Source of the DNA: Trichaptum fuscoviolaceum | Taxonomy: Eukaryota; Basidiomycota; Agaricomycetes; Hymenochaetales; Trichaptaceae | Assembly (NCBI GenBank): GCA_910574455.1 | Contig: CAJSYZ010000004.1 | Location: 2,915,528-2,979,527 of the forward strand | Direction of reading: 5' to 3' | Length of the DNA stretch: 64,000 nt | In this document: piece after piece, positions 61,729 to 64,000 of the stretch | How the letters are laid out: each line of letters starts with the position of its first letter | Numbering within the stretch: the first letter of the stretch is position 1 | The notes under the pieces: generated by a model | Databases searched by the model: none | The model's input: the letters and a program-made list of their open reading frames with translations, nothing else | What the model was told of the DNA's origin: nothing | Made by a program: the position numbers and the translations under genes

Positions 61729-64000
61729 TGTTACGACCTGGGGGGAACCTGGGGGCCGGGGCGCGTTAGCGGCTTCCGGGGCAAGGCCTGGGAGAGCGCG
61801 CGGCAGCGGAGAAGGCGAAGGGGAACCGTTAAGGACACTACAACGCCAACGGAGTCGCGCGGGGAGCGGGGCTACGGGGGCGAGACGCAAGGGGGCTCAA
61901 GGCGAGGACGGGACGGAGTCAGAGTCGAGGCGGGGAAGGCAGAGTCGAGGCGCGGGGAGACAGAGTCGAGACGCGGGGAAATGCCAAGCGGGATTCTGGC
62001 GGGAATCTGGATTCGCGCGGGAATCTGGATTCGTGCGGGAATCTGGATTCGTGCGGGAATCTGGATTCGTGCAGGGATCGCAGAGCGGGAATCGTTCGGG
62101 ACTTTGGCGGGAATCGCAGAGCGGGATTCTGGCGGGAATCTCAGAGCGGGATTCTGGGCAGGACTCAGAGCGGGATTCGCAGAGCGGGATCCGGGACAAG
62201 ACAGAGACCAGAGAGCCAGAGAGCAGGCGTGCTCAGGACCGGAGCAGAGAGCTCAGGATAACCGGGATCTCAAGGCAACACTTCTGTTATCAGGAGGAGG
62301 TTCCCTAAGGAAGCACTCGACAAGTCAGCATTGTAAAACTACACTAGAGACAAGACAGAAACACACCTAAGGAAGCACTCGACAAGAGGACAAAAGTGAG
62401 TGCTCCTTACGGTGGCGACAGGTATTTATCTACTGGGCAGAATCTACAGGGAACGGGCATGCACAAACGCGCAACTAACTAGTTACACAATCTTGCGGGC
62501 AAGGCCGCGCATACAGTGACGTGAATCCGGGATTCGGGATTCGGTGCGGGAACATCTGGGCAAGATCTAAGGGAACGAGCGTGAAGCATGGTCAAGTGAA
62601 ACAAAGAGAACTAAAGGAATGTAATTGTGCGCGAGGTATCAAGCTGGCGCACAGGCAGCGGGTAACGAGCGTGGGGGGCGGATGTAATGCATACATCGTC
62701 TCGGGATAAGTTGCAGGCAACTTCTGGCGTGGATCAGGGTCGCGGGAGATCGACAGGGACTAACTTCGAAGAAGCCGGTGCTTCGATGTCGTAACGAAGC
62801 CTAATCGCGAGGCGCGCGCGGGGCAGGGCGACTAAGGACGAGGTTCGAGTCCTTGCGGACAATGAGATCAATCCCGCACACGGGGTGGCGGGAATCTGGT
62901 CTACGGGCCGGGACAGGACGCTACTAACGAGACTAGTTGGCTGGCACGTGCGTGGCCAGGCCAATCACCTGGGGCTATCTCAAGACGAGGTTAGCATCGA
63001 GGAGCGGGGAAGCTAAGGGGTTTCCCTTGGACGACGGGAAACTCGCGCGATTCGCGACGGGATCATGCAGGGAATCTGGTTCGGGTTTCGACCGGGAATC
63101 GAGTTCGGGTTTTGGCTGGGAATCGAGTTCGGGTTTCGACCGGGAATCGTAGCGGGAATCTTTCGGGAATCAGAGCGGGAACTTAGCTGGGGTTGCGATG
63201 GGAATCGCGGCGGGATCGAAGGCGGGAATCCTGCGGGGGATTTGCGCAGGGATTCGAGACGGGACGCGAGGCGGGAAACGAGCGGGATTTCGACTGGGAT
63301 CGTGCGGGGGAAAGGAGCGGGATTCCAACCGGGAAGCGAGCGGGGTTTCTACCGGGAATGAGCGGGGGAGTCTGGCGGGACTCTAGTCTGGAAACGAGCG
63401 GGGGGAGTTTGGCGGGACTCCAACCTGGACGAGTGGGGGAGTCTTGACGGGACTCCAACCGGGAACGAGCGTGGGTTGCGGGATTGTCAGAGAGGACACT
63501 TGACAGCGTTTGCGGCGAGGCGGGATTCCTGGCGGGGCAGGCTGTGGACGAACAAGGGCAGGTCGAGAGGCACAGGATGTCGAAGGGGTTAGCTAGGGCA
63601 CCGTGGCAGGACGAGCGCAGGGCAGGGTTCGTGACCGGGCAGGATTGCGGGATAGCAATCCTTGACCGCTGTCGTGTTGGCTTACTCAAGGCCAGACAGA
63701 GGTCGGCTTGAACGCAGTGGATCAATCTCCTAACTGCACTTCATGACTGTGGACGCAAGGCTGGGATCTGGTATCCGGGCATAGTCGAGAACCTACGAGG
63801 TCTGGGATAGCTATGGCTATGGCTATGGCTGTGGCAGGCTATGGCTATGGCTGTGGCTATGGTGAGTGACTTCGGGACTATGGCGAGGTACGGGGTTCGC
63901 TGGGGCGGGGAACAGAGCATGACGGGAGCGGGGAGCGAGCGGGGGATCATCCTAGAGTCGGGGGAACAACGAGGCGGGCTAGGGATGGATCGAGACACGG
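61729..64000 (-). mobile_element. LARD-2, partial LTR (continues past window)
   Basis: Begins TGTTACGACC like LARD-1 at 8992 and follows its LTR for 2,272 bp to the window end, with scattered differences. The tandem unit around GCGGGAATCTGGATTCG is repeated four times (62001-62070) against two in LARD-1. It entered LINE copy 3; a 5-bp target AACGA (61724-61728) is expected again on the far side. Confidence 0.9.

Overview
The window is a stretch of fungal nuclear DNA, almost certainly from a mushroom-forming basidiomycete (Agaricomycetes). Supporting this are introns of about 50-60 nt, Ty3/gypsy chromoviruses, a Ty1/copia element, poly(A)-tailed LINEs with an RNase H domain, and a fungal adenylate-forming reductase gene. 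It is a transposon graveyard: only two resident host genes are visible, and both are broken. I worked out boundaries by comparing repeated copies within the window, which give empty-site sequences for most insertions, and by finding target-site duplications (TSDs).

Layout, left to right. Positions 1-34593 hold one old copy of a chromovirus (gypsy-A copy 1) cut into pieces by later insertions: a LINE 3' end (1-1492), a complete copia element (1721-7519), a non-autonomous element with 2.5-kb LTRs (LARD-1, 8992-15454), a 12-kb terminal-inverted-repeat element (N2, 15601-27580) and a 4.6-kb one (N1a, 28546-33100). N2 itself contains element N3 (15882-19912) and a 1.6-kb near-perfect palindrome (23777-25381). 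Gypsy-A copy 1 lies inside another inverted-repeat element (N1c, to 36150), which lies in a LINE (to 36495), which lies in an alpha/beta-hydrolase gene (minus strand).

The 5' part of that hydrolase is displaced to 50521-50654 by a second chromovirus, gypsy-B (37459-50520), whose pol gene is split by a young gypsy-A copy (40511-47241). To the right, divergently transcribed from the hydrolase, is an adenylate-forming reductase pseudogene (51749 to about 56003) carrying a MITE. It is cut by a LINE (56004-61728, minus) that holds inverted-repeat element N1b (56929-60324). The LINE is cut in turn by a second LARD copy (61729 to the window end).

Three themes stand out. (1) Gypsy-A, gypsy-B and LARD each have an 11-nt segment, 2 nt inside the LTR, that is perfectly complementary to an 11-nt stretch of their own LTR. 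The variable base covaries across the three families, pointing to Tf1-like self-priming. (2) The non-autonomous elements with 8-bp TSDs (N1, N2, N3) carry decayed pieces of host genes: CLF1, SEC27/beta'-COP, the Hsp70 C-terminus, ESS2, and probably a TRP-like membrane protein. They behave like Pack-type gene-capturing transposons. (3) LARD has LTRs larger than its interior and encodes only a double zinc-knuckle protein. No tRNA, rRNA or CRISPR was recognised.
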